Made by a program: the position numbers and the translations under genes. DNA of 64,000 nt from CAXMNX01 sp964194845 (lineage in GTDB: Bacteria; Pseudomonadota; Alphaproteobacteria; Rhodobacterales; Rhodobacteraceae), in assembly GCA_964194845.1 (NCBI GenBank), contig CAXMNX010000058.1, positions 1-64,000 of the forward strand, in the 5' to 3' direction. The first letter of the stretch is position 1, and the number at the start of each line of letters is the position of its first letter. Below are positions 40,620 through 50,117 of this stretch, one piece after another. The notes under the pieces were generated by a model, which saw nothing but the letters and a program-made list of their open reading frames with translations, was not told the origin of the DNA and did no database searches.

Positions 40620-42053
40620 TCACAGGTGATCCCCACGCCGCAGACTTTCGACCAGGCGGTCGCGAAGTTCGATAAATTCGCGGTCAAGTTGGCCGGGCGG
40701 GGATCTGTCCTGCGTCGCGGTCCGGCGGGTAATCGCGGAACCGGAAAGGAAAACCTCCAGCGTTCCAACTGCCGGAGACGGGCGGAAGTTGGTGAAATCG
40801 CGCGCTCGCGCCCCGATGCGTGCGGCCAACGCGGCGGAAGCGACAGCATCGCGTCGGTGAAAATAGCGTACCTGGTTGAACGATATTTTGTAGCCAACGC
40901 GGTTAAGCTTGCCAAGCGGCAGGCCCGCCTGGTCGATCACGGCCTCAACATCGGCAAGGTTGTCGCTGCTTAGCGATCCAGACCATTGAACGTGCACCCG
41001 GTAGCTTTCAAGGCTGCCAATACCTGTCAGCCGTGGTGACGGTAATACTGCCGCAGGGGGGGCCTGAGCGGCATCAACCGAAGCGCCGGTGTCGCCCTTC
41101 ACTGGCGAAAGCGTTCTGGGTGAGGCGATTGGAATATTCGGCGTGCTCAATCTCAGCGGTAGCGACGGAAGCTCATCCGGGCTGTCCAACAGCGCCAAAA
41201 TCTGGGTGCCTGGCGTGGACGCGACCCTGGGGGCCGTCGAAAGGAGAATATCGGTTGCCTCGCTATCGACCGCACCGCCAGGCGAAATTGTCAGCGCAGT
41301 TTGCGTTGCACGCGGCTGCGGGCGGGCGTTGGGAATACGTGTCGACGCGTCGGCAATGGGTTCGGGAACCTCCGCCGGCGCTGGCGACATCAGCGGCAGC
41401 GCTGGCTGCACCACGTTCAGCGCCAGCCTTTGTGGTGCTGCACGGTCAAGCGCCAAGACACCTGTGCCGCCAAATTCTGACGGCAGCGGCGATACGGCAA
41501 CCTGTGCGCCGCTGGGTTGCTGCGGCGCACTGTCTTGCACAACGGCCGTCGATGGTGGTGTGACCAGCCCCTGAAGTCTCGCGACGATCAACGGACCGGC
41601 GAAGATGCCCAATCCAAACCCGCCCAAAATCGCTATTCCAACAAATACGGCGCGCCGACCAGACAGGGATTTGCGCGCTTTGGGCGGCTCGGAATAGGCA
41701 ATATCCGTGTTCGCGGCAACCGGACCGGCAACCTCCACCCGGCCGACGTTATTTCCAACATTTTCGGATGTGTCGGTCTCGCTGGATTGGGGCAGCGGCG
41801 CGCAAACGGCGTCTGAACTCGGCGGTGTGTCAATGATCTGCTTAGCCAGTGCTGCTTCGAGCGCACGGGCGTTCGTCCCCGCAGGGCGGGCGCGCGGTAT
41901 ATCCTGCGCATCGCCCAAATTCGACGCCGATGATTTCGCCGGTTCGGGCGTGCGTTCCGCCGCAGCTTTAACGGCCCGAGCCGCCCTGTCTTTCTGTTCC
42001 AGGACAATCTGCCGCCGAGCACGCGCATCTTCTAGGCGTTTTTCAAAATTCAT
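40620..42053 (-). CDS. Single-pass membrane protein with long Pro-rich linker
   Basis: 477 aa. Residues 1-125 are cytoplasmic with a charged helical start (NFEKRLEDARARRQIVLEQKDRAARAVKAA). A transmembrane helix follows at about 135-157 (AVFVGIAILGGFGLGIFAGPLIVA). A Pro/Ala/Thr-rich periplasmic linker reaches about 330, and a small folded C-terminal domain (YRVHVQWSGSLSSDNLADVEAVID; GYKISFNQVRYFHRRDAVASAALAARI) resembles periplasmic LytR_C-like or SPOR-like modules. Function unknown; it probably acts at the envelope. First gene of the leftward glycosyltransferase group. Confidence 0.65.
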   Translation of the reverse strand: MNFEKRLEDARARRQIVLEQKDRAARAVKAAAERTPEPAKSSASNLGDAQDIPRARPAGTNARALEAALAKQIIDTPPSSDAVCAPLPQSSETDTSENVGNNVGRVEVAGPVAANTDIAYSEPPKARKSLSGRRAVFVGIAILGGFGLGIFAGPLIVARLQGLVTPPSTAVVQDSAPQQPSGAQVAVSPLPSEFGGTGVLALDRAAPQRLALNVVQPALPLMSPAPAEVPEPIADASTRIPNARPQPRATQTALTISPGGAVDSEATDILLSTAPRVASTPGTQILALLDSPDELPSLPLRLSTPNIPIASPRTLSPVKGDTGASVDAAQAPPAAVLPSPRLTGIGSLESYRVHVQWSGSLSSDNLADVEAVIDQAGLPLGKLNRVGYKISFNQVRYFHRRDAVASAALAARIGARARDFTNFRPSPAVGTLEVFLSGSAITRRTATQDRSPPGQLDREFIELRDRLVESLRRGDHL

Positions 42054-42263
42054 GATCTTCTGGACCGCATCGAGATCCGCACGGTTCCCCGTTCGGACTG
42101 TCCGCGAAATATTCCCCCAACTAAATCACACAACTCGCAACTGCGAACTCATTCGCATCCATCCCTCTTCGCCCGCCAGCGCAATTCCCGGACGCAATGC
42201 GACTCGGAAGGATGAACCCTTTAATATTGGACTTTATCGCGCCTTGGGTCCAGTCGGAATATG

Positions 42264-42974
42264 TCAGTAACGGCGCGGATCAAGGCCCGATTGAAACCAA
42301 GAAACAAAGCTTTCCGCAGTAAAAACCGGGCAACCAACGACTTCCCGGATATCGGCCGCATAGGGTGTCATGTTTGTGCATTCCAGCACCAGCGCTCCAA
42401 TATCGGAGTTTGTTGTCAACAATGCCGCTGCCGCATCGACATTGTCGCGCCTAGCAGCATCAACGTCCATTTCAAGCGCATTGCCTAGTATCGCCGCGGA
42501 AAATTCCCGGCCGCCTTCGGTGGTGCCGATCGGTGTGTCTTTCGGAACCCCCGCCGCCGCCAGATGTTCTTCGGTAAGCGTGCTGGCGGAAATTGTGAGG
42601 ATGCCAGCGCGCTTGCCCGGCGGCAGCGTGGCGTTCACTAACCCGACCTGCATCAAAGATGACGTGGCAACAGGCACTTGCACGGCTGCGGCAAGTTCAT
42701 CCTGAAAAAGCGACAGAAATCCGCAATTCGTCGTGATGCCATCGACGCCTTCGGCGACCAGTTCCCTTGCCGCGTCAATGAAGGCTGCCAGCAACCCATC
42801 CGCGCGTTGCCTGACGACGCGATCTGGCGATGCGCCTTTGACGATTTTGTAATGCACTGGAAATGGCCACGTTGTGGCGTTGCCCATGTCACCGGGAATG
42901 CGCGGAAACCTGGCGTCGAGCATCAGAATGCCCAGCGCTGCCCCGTATATTGCTTTGCCACCGGAAACCTTCAT
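42264..42974 (-). CDS. Asp/Glu/hydantoin racemase-superfamily protein
   Basis: 236 aa. Two Cys elements typical of cofactor-independent racemases occupy the expected places: GITTNCGFLSLFQ (about residue 84) and ALVLECTNMTPYAADI (about residue 200), each preceded by a hydrophobic strand. It also has the conserved PVATSSLMQV segment. The family includes aspartate, glutamate and hydantoin racemases and maleate isomerases. Placement divergent from a DadA-like dehydrogenase, itself followed by a TRAP transporter, suggests work on a D- or DL-amino acid. Confidence 0.8.
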   Translation of the reverse strand: MKVSGGKAIYGAALGILMLDARFPRIPGDMGNATTWPFPVHYKIVKGASPDRVVRQRADGLLAAFIDAARELVAEGVDGITTNCGFLSLFQDELAAAVQVPVATSSLMQVGLVNATLPPGKRAGILTISASTLTEEHLAAAGVPKDTPIGTTEGGREFSAAILGNALEMDVDAARRDNVDAAAALLTTNSDIGALVLECTNMTPYAADIREVVGCPVFTAESFVSWFQSGLDPRRY

Positions 42975-43167
42975 GCGCCCGCCCTTTTCGAGAAAAGATT
43001 CGGCGCATTATCAACGCCAGCGGGCCGTCTTTCCATGGGGTGCGTTCGATTTCCATTTCCACAAGCGTCTGTGTCAACGGCCGTCTGGCAGATACAGGCC
43101 CGAGAATCATCGACATTCCTGAACCGTTTGCGATGATCCGCTGACGGTTCAAAAAGCAGGGCGTTTG

Positions 43168-44424
43168 GTGAAAAAAACAGTTGCCATTGTTGGCGCGGGC
43201 ATTGTCGGGGTTTCGACGGCAATCTGGCTGCAACGCGACGGCCACGAGGTCATTCTGATCGACAAGAAAGGCCCCGGCGAAGGCACAAGCTTCGGCAACG
43301 GCGGCGTGCTGGCGGCGGCAAGTGTGGTCCCGATCAACGTTCCGGGTCTTCTCGGCAAGGCCCCTTTTATGCTCTTTAGCCCAGACCAGCCGCTCTTTTT
43401 GAAATGGAGGTATCTTCCGAAGCTGCTTCCCTGGCTCTTGAAATACTTAGGCAACGCCAATGCCAAAGCCGTTCGCCACCGCGCATCAGCGATTTCCCAC
43501 ATCATCGGCAACAGTCTTTCCGATCATCAGGCGCTAGCCGCCGGAACCGGGGCGGAAAAGTGGATCGTGCCATCTGATTATGTGTTTCTTTACAAAGATA
43601 TGGCGCATTTCAAAAGCGACGCGTTCGGATGGGAGGTGCGGCGGGAAAACGGCTTAAAGTGGGATGTTCTTGAAGGTGCGGCCCTTCGTGACTACGACCC
43701 GGCCTTCGGGCCGGAGATCAATGTGGGTATCCGCAACAAAAACCTTGGCCGCATCGCCGATCCGGGTCGGTATGTGAAAGCGCTTGCCGCGCACGCCGAA
43801 GCCAATGGCGCGAAGATCATGATCGGCAATGCGGAGGATATCACGCGCGAAGATGGCCGGGTGACAGGCGTGCGTGTTGATGGCGAAACCGTCGGTTGCG
43901 ATGCCGTAGTGCTTGCGGCGGGCGCCTGGTCGGGCCCGCTTGCCCGCTCGCTTGGCGTCAACGTGCCGCTTGAAAGCGAGCGTGGCTATCATCTGGAATT
44001 GTGGGAGCCGAATATCATGCCGCGCTCGCCGGTCATGGTCGCCTCGGGCAAATTTGTTGCCACCCCGATGGACGGACGATTACGTCTGGCCGGGATTGTC
44101 GAATTTGGCGGGCTGGATGCCCCTGCATCGCGCAAACCATTCGAGCTTTTGGAGCGCAATATCCGAAGTGCTATTCCCGGGATCGAATGGAAAGAAAAGA
44201 CAGAGTGGATGGGCCACCGGCCATCTGTATCTGATTCGTTGCCATTGATCGGCGAGGTCCCGAACGTTGAAGGCGCATACTTCGGATTTGGCCATGATCA
44301 TATCGGGCTGACCGGAGGCCCGAAAACCGGGCGTATCCTGGCGCAGCTAATCTCGGGAAACCATCCAAACCTTGACCTCGGACCCTTTTCCCCCGCACGT
44401 TTCGCGGTATCGGGGAGAAAATAA
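43168..44424 (+). CDS. FAD-dependent D-amino-acid dehydrogenase-like oxidoreductase (DadA/DAO family)
   Basis: 418 aa from the GTG at 43168 (AGGG eight bases upstream); a TTG one codon earlier also opens the frame. The dinucleotide-binding motif is VAIVGAGIVGVSTAIWLQRDGHEVILID, followed by SFGNGGVLA. The DAO-fold features VVLAAGAWSGPLARSLGVNVPLESERGYHLE and HRPSVSDSLPLIGEVPNVEGAYFGFGHDHIGLTGGP are typical of DadA. These enzymes oxidise D-amino acids to 2-oxo acids and ammonia, feeding electrons to the respiratory chain. It starts 193 bp from the divergent racemase gene and leads a TRAP operon. Confidence 0.88.
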   Translation: MKKTVAIVGAGIVGVSTAIWLQRDGHEVILIDKKGPGEGTSFGNGGVLAAASVVPINVPGLLGKAPFMLFSPDQPLFLKWRYLPKLLPWLLKYLGNANAKAVRHRASAISHIIGNSLSDHQALAAGTGAEKWIVPSDYVFLYKDMAHFKSDAFGWEVRRENGLKWDVLEGAALRDYDPAFGPEINVGIRNKNLGRIADPGRYVKALAAHAEANGAKIMIGNAEDITREDGRVTGVRVDGETVGCDAVVLAAGAWSGPLARSLGVNVPLESERGYHLELWEPNIMPRSPVMVASGKFVATPMDGRLRLAGIVEFGGLDAPASRKPFELLERNIRSAIPGIEWKEKTEWMGHRPSVSDSLPLIGEVPNVEGAYFGFGHDHIGLTGGPKTGRILAQLISGNHPNLDLGPFSPARFAVSGRK

Positions 44425-44456
44425 TCAACAATCAGAATTCGATAAGGGAGAAAAAG

Positions 44457-45434
44457 ATGACCAATCTAACAAAAATTGTATCCGGGGCTGCGATTGCGGC
44501 CGCAATGGCCGCACCGGTCGCGGCTGAAACCTGGGACATGCCGATGGCCTATTCGGCGTCGAACTTCCACTCGGCGAATGGTGCCGAGTTTGCCACGTGT
44601 GTGACCACCGGTACTGGCGGCGATATCGAGATCGTAACCCATCCAGGCGGCTCGTTGTTCCCTGGCGCACAGATCAAACGCGCAATCCAGACTGGCCAGG
44701 TGCCAATCGGCGAGCGTCTTTTGTCCGGTCACCAGAACGAGAACGCGTTGTTCGCTTTCGATTCTGTGCCGTTCCTGGCCACTTCTTTCGATGACAGCGA
44801 CAAACTGTGGGAAGCCGCCAAGGGTCCGTTGACCGAGCTTCTGGCCAGCCAGAACCTGACACTGCTTTACGCCGTGCCGTGGCCGGCGCAGGGGCTGTAC
44901 TTCAAGGACGAAGTCACCTCGGTGGCCGAAATGGAAGGCATCAAGTTTCGCAGCTACAACAACGCCACATCTCGGTTGGCGGAACTGACAGGCATGCTGC
45001 CGGTTACCATCGAGGCGGCTGAAATAAGCCAGGCCTTCGCCACCGGCGTGGCGGACTCGATGGTGTCTTCGGGCTCCACTGGATATGACCGCAAGGTTTG
45101 GGAATCGCTGAACTATTTCTACGACGTCCAAGCTTGGCTGCCGCGCAACTATGTGATGGTGAACTCGGATGTCTGGGCGGCCACATCAGAAGCCAACCAG
45201 AACGTCATCCGCGGCTGTGCCAGTCTGGCAGAGTATTCCGGCACCTGGCGGTCGAAGGAATACACCGGGTTCACGCTGCAAGGTTTGCGTGACGGCGGCA
45301 TGTCCGTTGGCCCGGCAAGCGATCAGATGGTCGGTGAGCTGAAAGTGATCGGCGAGACCATGACCAACGAATGGCTGGAAGCGGCCGGAGCGGAAGGCCA
45401 GGCCATCGTCGATGCATTCAAGGCCATGCAGTAA
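44457..45434 (+). CDS. dctP: TRAP transporter substrate-binding protein (DctP family), second system
   Basis: 325 aa with a signal peptide (KIVSGAAIAAAMAAPVAA, cut before ETW). DctP features: EMEGIKFRSYNNATSRLAELTGMLPVTIEAAEISQAFATGVADSM is the canonical ligand-binding stretch with the conserved Arg (FRSYN). It follows the DadA-like gene by 32 bp with an AAGGGAGAAAAAG ribosome site. A D-amino acid or related amine acid as ligand is inferred from the neighbours only. Confidence 0.92.
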   Translation: MTNLTKIVSGAAIAAAMAAPVAAETWDMPMAYSASNFHSANGAEFATCVTTGTGGDIEIVTHPGGSLFPGAQIKRAIQTGQVPIGERLLSGHQNENALFAFDSVPFLATSFDDSDKLWEAAKGPLTELLASQNLTLLYAVPWPAQGLYFKDEVTSVAEMEGIKFRSYNNATSRLAELTGMLPVTIEAAEISQAFATGVADSMVSSGSTGYDRKVWESLNYFYDVQAWLPRNYVMVNSDVWAATSEANQNVIRGCASLAEYSGTWRSKEYTGFTLQGLRDGGMSVGPASDQMVGELKVIGETMTNEWLEAAGAEGQAIVDAFKAMQ

Positions 45435-45449
45435 CATCTGACAACGGAG

Positions 45450-45475
45450 CGGGCGACGGGGCAGCCCATCGCCCG
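45450..45475 (+). promoter_or_regulatory. Hairpin between TRAP binding-protein and permease genes
   Basis: CGGGCGA (45450-45456) pairs with TCGCCCG (45469-45475), followed by TTTCG. This is either a weak attenuator or an mRNA-protecting hairpin, which would keep the binding protein in excess over the membrane subunits. Confidence 0.45.
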
Positions 45476-45506
45476 TTTCGGCACAAAATCCACGGGAGGG
45501 GTCAAC

Positions 45507-46040
45507 ATGAGTAACGCCGGGCGGCTTCGGGCCGCGCTTGACATGCTGTATCTGGCCTCGGGCGTTCTGGCAGCACTTTGCCTGATTGCCATTCTGCTTC
45601 TGATCGTGGTGCAGATGACGGCGCGCTGGACCGGCGAGGTGTTTCCGGGCGCGCCGGATTACGCCGGTTATGCCATGGCTTCTGCCTCGTTCCTGGCCTT
45701 TGCCAGCGCGTTGAACCGGGGCGCGCATATCCGGGTTTCGATCCTGATAAACGCAGTCGGCCCGCGCGCGCGATGGGCTCTGAACGTCTGGTGTTTCGGC
45801 ATCGGAACGGCAATTGCCTGGTATTTCGTCTACTATGCGCAAAGGTTCGTCTACTTTTCGTGGAAGCTTAACGACATCAGCCAGGGCCAGGACCGCACCG
45901 CATTGTGGATCCCGCAATCGGTTATGCTGTTTGGGGCGGTTGTCCTGGCCATCGCGCTGACCGATCATCTGATAAGCCTGTTTTTGACCGGCGATCACCG
46001 CATTAAGCGCGACGTGGTCGATATCCACGTGGAGGAGTAG
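45507..46040 (+). CDS. dctQ: TRAP transporter small permease (DctQ family), second system
   Basis: 177 aa with four hydrophobic segments (ASGVLAALCLIAILLLIVVQMTAR; AMASASFLAFASAL with ALNRGAHIRVSIL, a DctQ hallmark; WALNVWCFGIGTAIAWYFVYYA; SVMLFGAVVLAIALT). It has a GGGAGGGGTCAAC ribosome site and ends 4 bp before the large permease. Confidence 0.9.
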   Translation: MSNAGRLRAALDMLYLASGVLAALCLIAILLLIVVQMTARWTGEVFPGAPDYAGYAMASASFLAFASALNRGAHIRVSILINAVGPRARWALNVWCFGIGTAIAWYFVYYAQRFVYFSWKLNDISQGQDRTALWIPQSVMLFGAVVLAIALTDHLISLFLTGDHRIKRDVVDIHVEE

Positions 46041-46044
46041 ATCC

Positions 46045-47358
46045 ATGGGCGATTTATCCATCATCATGCTATTCCTGTTCGTCCTGTTTCTGCTTCTGGG
46101 CACCGGGGTCTGGGTCGGGCTGGCCCTGATGGGCGTGGCCTGGGTTGGCATGGAGCTGTTCACGACCCGACCGGTTGGCGACGTCATGCTGACAACCATC
46201 TGGACATCTTCGTCATCCTGGACATTGACGGCGCTGCCGCTGTTCATCTGGATGGGCGAGATATTATTCCGAACGCGATTATCTGAAGACATGTTCAAGG
46301 GCCTTGCCCCGTGGCTTGCGCGGCTGCCCGGCGGGCTGGTGCATACCAATATCGTGGGCTGCACGGTGTTTGCGGCCGTGTCTGGTTCTTCGGCGGCGAC
46401 ACTGACAACTGTCGGCAAAATGTCGATCCCGGAACTGCGCAAGCGCGAATATCCCGAGACAATGATTATCGGCACGCTGGCCGGTGCCGCAACGCTGGGC
46501 CTGATGATCCCGCCGTCGCTGACACTGATCGTCTATGGGGTGACAATCAACGAAAGCATTTCAAAGCTGTTCTTCGCCGGTATTCTGCCGGGGCTGTTTC
46601 TGGCGACGTTGTTCATGGCCTATGTCGCGATCTTCTCGCGCGTGTCGAACAAATGGCAGCCCAGGGCGGAACCGGCGATGAGTTTTGGCAAGAAGGTCGC
46701 CAATTCACGGTTCCTGATCCCCGTCTTCCTGCTGATAGGCTTAGTCATCGGGTCAATGTATCTGGGTTTTGCCACTGCAACCGAGGCAGCAGCTTTCGGG
46801 GTGATCGGCGGGCTGGTTTTGGCGGCAGGCCAGGGATCGCTGACGTGGACTACCTTCACGCAAAGCCTGATGGGGGCCACGCGAACAAGCGCGATGATCG
46901 CGCTGATCCTGGCCGGGGCCTCGTTTCTGTCGCTGTCGATGGGCTTTACCGGGCTACCGCGCGGGCTTGCGGATATGATCGCCGGGTTCGAACTGACCAA
47001 GTTTCAGCTGCTGATGGTCTTGCTGGTGTTCTACATCGTACTGGGCATGTTCCTCGACGGTATCAGTTCTGTGGTTCTGACCATGGCGGTTGTAGAACCG
47101 ATGATCCGGCAGGCCGGGATCGATCTGATCTGGTTCGGCATCTTTATCGTTGTCGTCGTCGAGATGGCGCAGATCACACCGCCGATCGGGTTCAATCTGT
47201 TCGTTCTTCAGGGCATGACCGACCACGAGATGGGGTTCATTGCCCGCGCGGCGTTTCCGATGTTCCTGATCATGGTGCTGATGGTCTTCGTGTTGATCGC
47301 TTTCCCCGAACTTGCGACCTGGCTGCCGGATAATATCCGAAAAGGGCCGGGGGGCTGA
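46045..47358 (+). CDS. dctM: TRAP transporter large permease (DctM family), second system
   Basis: 437 aa with about twelve helices. Signature segments are CTVFAAVSGSSAATLTTVGKMSIPELRKREY, TLGLMIPPSLTLIVYGV and, in the second repeat, MAQITPPIGFNLFVLQGM. Completes the DctPQM importer next to the DadA-like gene. The GTGGAGGAGTAGATCC run before the ATG is a strong ribosome site. Confidence 0.93.
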   Translation: MGDLSIIMLFLFVLFLLLGTGVWVGLALMGVAWVGMELFTTRPVGDVMLTTIWTSSSSWTLTALPLFIWMGEILFRTRLSEDMFKGLAPWLARLPGGLVHTNIVGCTVFAAVSGSSAATLTTVGKMSIPELRKREYPETMIIGTLAGAATLGLMIPPSLTLIVYGVTINESISKLFFAGILPGLFLATLFMAYVAIFSRVSNKWQPRAEPAMSFGKKVANSRFLIPVFLLIGLVIGSMYLGFATATEAAAFGVIGGLVLAAGQGSLTWTTFTQSLMGATRTSAMIALILAGASFLSLSMGFTGLPRGLADMIAGFELTKFQLLMVLLVFYIVLGMFLDGISSVVLTMAVVEPMIRQAGIDLIWFGIFIVVVVEMAQITPPIGFNLFVLQGMTDHEMGFIARAAFPMFLIMVLMVFVLIAFPELATWLPDNIRKGPGG

Positions 47359-47383
47359 ACCCGCTGCCAAGCCGCGCATCGTC

Positions 47384-48304
47384 GTGATCCGCGCGCTGGG
47401 ATTTGCCGCGCGTCACGGTCGCTGGTGCCTTGTCCTTGGCCTGATCGCCGGGCTGTCGCTGCCCCAATTGGCAACTATCCTGACGCCCTTTCTGCCCGAG
47501 ATGATTGCGCTGCTGCTCTTTCTGGCAGCCCTCAGGATCGGTCCCCGCACCACCATAGGTAGTTTACGCGACGTCCGGCGAACGCTGGGAACTGTTGTTA
47601 TTTATCAACTCGTTGCCCCGCTCATCGCGTTAACGGCAGCCCTGGCGCTTGGGCTTGCAAGCACTGCGGCGGGGCTGGCACTGGTGCTGGTTCTGGCGGC
47701 CCCGTCGGTCACGGGTGCTGCCAACTTTACTATCCTGATGGGCGGCGCCCCGGCAGCGCCGATGAGGATCCTGCTGGTCGGGACAGCGATCTTCCCGCTG
47801 ACCGTTATCCCCGTGCTTTGGCTATTGCCGGTCGTTCCGACGTTTGGCGGCGTCATCGAAAGTGCCCTGAGACTGCTCATGGTTATATTCAGCGCTGTTG
47901 GGATCGCCTTCGCGTTTCGCCATTGGGTCTGGCCGGAGATGGCGGATCGACATCGCGCAGCACTTGACGGGGCCTCGGCGATTTTGCTTGGCGTGGTGGT
48001 GATCGGCTTGATGTCGGCGGTTGGCCCGGCGATTTCGGACGAGCCCTGGCGTTTTGTCCAGTGGCTAAGTTTTGCGTTTCTCATAAATTTCGGGCTTCAG
48101 CTTCTTTCTGCATCCCTGATGCCGGTGGCGTCGCCCGAGGATCGCGCCGGAACAGCGCTGGTTGCCGGCAACAGAAACATCGCGCTTTTTCTGGTGGCAC
48201 TACCGGCAGAAGTCATGGCGGACATCCTGCTGTTTATCGGCTGTTATCAGGTGCCGATGTATCTGACGCCAATTCTTATGCGGCGGTTTCTGGTGCGCGA
48301 TTAG
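47384..48304 (+). CDS. Bile acid:sodium symporter (BASS)-like membrane protein
   Basis: 306 aa from a GTG at 47384; a TTG at 47312 inside dctM also opens the frame and no clear ribosome site decides between them. About nine hydrophobic helices are visible, including LSLPQLATILTPFLPEMIALLLFLAALRIG and the BASS-like APSVTGAANFTILMGGAPAAPMRILLVGTAIFPLTVIPVLW. The later GTALVAGNRNIALFLVALP matches the discontinuous-helix GNRN region of the family. Likely a sodium-coupled organic-anion carrier; substrate unknown. Its stop overlaps that of the convergent interrupted gene. Confidence 0.75.
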   Translation: MIRALGFAARHGRWCLVLGLIAGLSLPQLATILTPFLPEMIALLLFLAALRIGPRTTIGSLRDVRRTLGTVVIYQLVAPLIALTAALALGLASTAAGLALVLVLAAPSVTGAANFTILMGGAPAAPMRILLVGTAIFPLTVIPVLWLLPVVPTFGGVIESALRLLMVIFSAVGIAFAFRHWVWPEMADRHRAALDGASAILLGVVVIGLMSAVGPAISDEPWRFVQWLSFAFLINFGLQLLSASLMPVASPEDRAGTALVAGNRNIALFLVALPAEVMADILLFIGCYQVPMYLTPILMRRFLVRD

Positions 48305-49311
48305 GCGCGCGGTGCGTGCATCCGCTTCTTGCGCGCCCGTGTCTCGGCTGTCGCTGCATCGCTGCCGTCGTGGAAAGACCCGAATACCCGGTCCCATGGC
48401 ATTTCGATCGTGCCGTAGTTGCACTCGAAATAGCGGTGATGAAGCTGGTGGAAAAAGACCCCGGTACGCACGCGGGTTTTGTCTTTAACCAGTATGCCTT
48501 CAAACCCGGAATGCGAAAATGCCGGGTTCAGACCCTGAAGATAGGCGTGAAGAGGGAAATGGACGGGATGCGAGGGGACGATGAAATGAATAAGAAGTGA
48601 TGAAAAATAAATCGCCGTCTCGATCGGGTGCATCGAGATGCCCGACTATGGCCCGATATTGATGTTTCGGTGGTGAAGCGAATGGGCCACCCGATATAAG
48701 GGCGGCCAGTGCAACAGCCTGTGAATCCAGTAGAAATGAAAACTCGACCAGATCCGGATCAATACCAGCCAAACAGCGAACCAGATCGGATGCTCGGCAA
48801 CGGAAAGTTGCGGCGCATATCCATTTGCAGCCCCCCAGAAATACAAGACCTCGTATGCCGTCCAGGCCGTGATACCGCTGGCAATGGTCCAGAACATGTT
48901 GTCCCAGACCTGATTTCGAAATGTATACGTGCCGTTTGACCGATTGAAGTCGCGCGCATCGAATTTTAGCGCCTTTCCCTGGGCGTCAAACCTGTAGAAC
49001 CACAGGTGCAGCCCGCCCGCGACAAGGCAGATCAAAACGATGTTTCTGGCCCAGATCTGCGCGACCCATCCCGGCGCCAGCGTCGCCATCGTGGTCCAGT
49101 CCGGCTGGAACCACCAATAGACGACCACCGCAAGGGCCAGGTTCACCGTCATCGAGCCCAGCGCCAGCCAATAAGCCGATATCCATTTCAGCCAGGCCAG
49201 CGGTCGGGGCGGCCATGCGAAAATCGGCGATAGCGGGATCGGCAGGCTGGGGTGAAAATTCCAGTCCCGGTTCGATGATCGATCGTCGCGTTGCTCAGGC
49301 GTGTCGCTCAT
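48301..49311 (-). pseudogene. Sterol desaturase/fatty-acid hydroxylase family gene interrupted by an in-frame TAG
   Basis: 337 codons from ATG 49311 (GGAGGG ribosome site) to the TAA at 48301, with one in-frame TAG at 48646-48648. Helices such as GSMTVNLALAVVVYWWF precede the di-iron His clusters: HFYWIHRLLH and HSLHHRN before the stop, FFHQLHHRYFE after it. The break reads INIGP-stop-SGISMHPIE; relatives have Trp at this point (GPWSG-SMHP), so TGG-to-TAG is the simplest cause. No frameshift is present. The truncated product would lack the last His box and be inactive. The second such event in this window. Confidence 0.82.
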
Positions 49312-49478
49312 GCGAAGCCCTCCAGTTCTACCACCATTCGGCACGACAAATCGCCGCCGTCTGGTTCAAATCCGACATCTTTCCATCCTGCCCGCGTCAC
49401 AGATCGTTGCTGTCGGGTGGACGCGCCCGGGATGCTGGCGCAGTCTGTTATGCAAGCAGCGCAGATAAGGATATCGCC

Positions 49479-50051
49479 ATGCCCCAGCCCGATCACGTCT
49501 CAATCTTCGATCTGCCCGATATGGAAACGCTTGATGACGATACGCGGGCCTACTTTAACATCTGCATCGAAAAACTTGGCCTCGTTCCAAACGTGTTGCA
49601 AACCTTCTCACGCGACCAGGAAAAATTCCGCACATTTTCGGCCTATTATAACCAACTGATGTTGGCTGACTCGGGCCTTTCCAAGCTTGAACGCGAAATG
49701 GTCGCGGTCGTGGTTTCCTGCGTAAACCGCTGCTTTTATTGCCTCGTCGCACACGGGCGGGCGGTGCGGCAATTGTCCGGCGACCCGGAACTGGGCGAGA
49801 TGCTGTTGATGAACTACCGCGTCGCGAAGCTCGAGGCGCGCCAGCGCGCGATGCTGGATTTCGCCTGGAAACTGACAGCCGAGCCCTGGGCGGTAGATGA
49901 GCCGGATCGGCAAGCACTGCGAGATGCGGGCCTCAACGACGGCGAAATATTCGATCTGGCGGATGTGATCGGTTTCTTTAACATGTCAAACCGCTTCGCC
50001 ATCGCCACCGACATGATGCCCAACCGTGAATATCACGCGATGGATCGGTAG
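49479..50051 (+). CDS. AhpD-like peroxidase-related protein (carboxymuconolactone decarboxylase fold)
   Basis: 190 aa from the ATG at 49479. The AhpD-type redox motif is VVSCVNRCFYCLVAHGRAV (CxxC with the following His, about residues 80-98). The flanking LSKLEREMVAVVV and ALRDAGLNDGEIFDLADVIGFFNMSNRFA segments match the uncharacterised peroxidase-related subfamily. Probably reduces peroxides or disulfides using an unknown thiol partner. Stands alone between divergent genes. Confidence 0.85.
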   Translation: MPQPDHVSIFDLPDMETLDDDTRAYFNICIEKLGLVPNVLQTFSRDQEKFRTFSAYYNQLMLADSGLSKLEREMVAVVVSCVNRCFYCLVAHGRAVRQLSGDPELGEMLLMNYRVAKLEARQRAMLDFAWKLTAEPWAVDEPDRQALRDAGLNDGEIFDLADVIGFFNMSNRFAIATDMMPNREYHAMDR

Positions 50052-50117
50052 CTGCAGCTAATTCATCTTTTCACAAATACGCAATCCCGCACCGGGCGCA
50101 GGCGGTCGCGAAATTCG

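Noticed and set aside
46311..47333. 340-codon alternative frame inside dctM
   Set aside because: Same-strand shadow; dctM has full family motifs in its own frame.
39435..48648. Genome-wide recoding of TAG as tryptophan
   Set aside because: Several intact genes here end in TAG at normal length (for example nagA, fliK, flgD), so simple nonsense mutations or errors are more likely.
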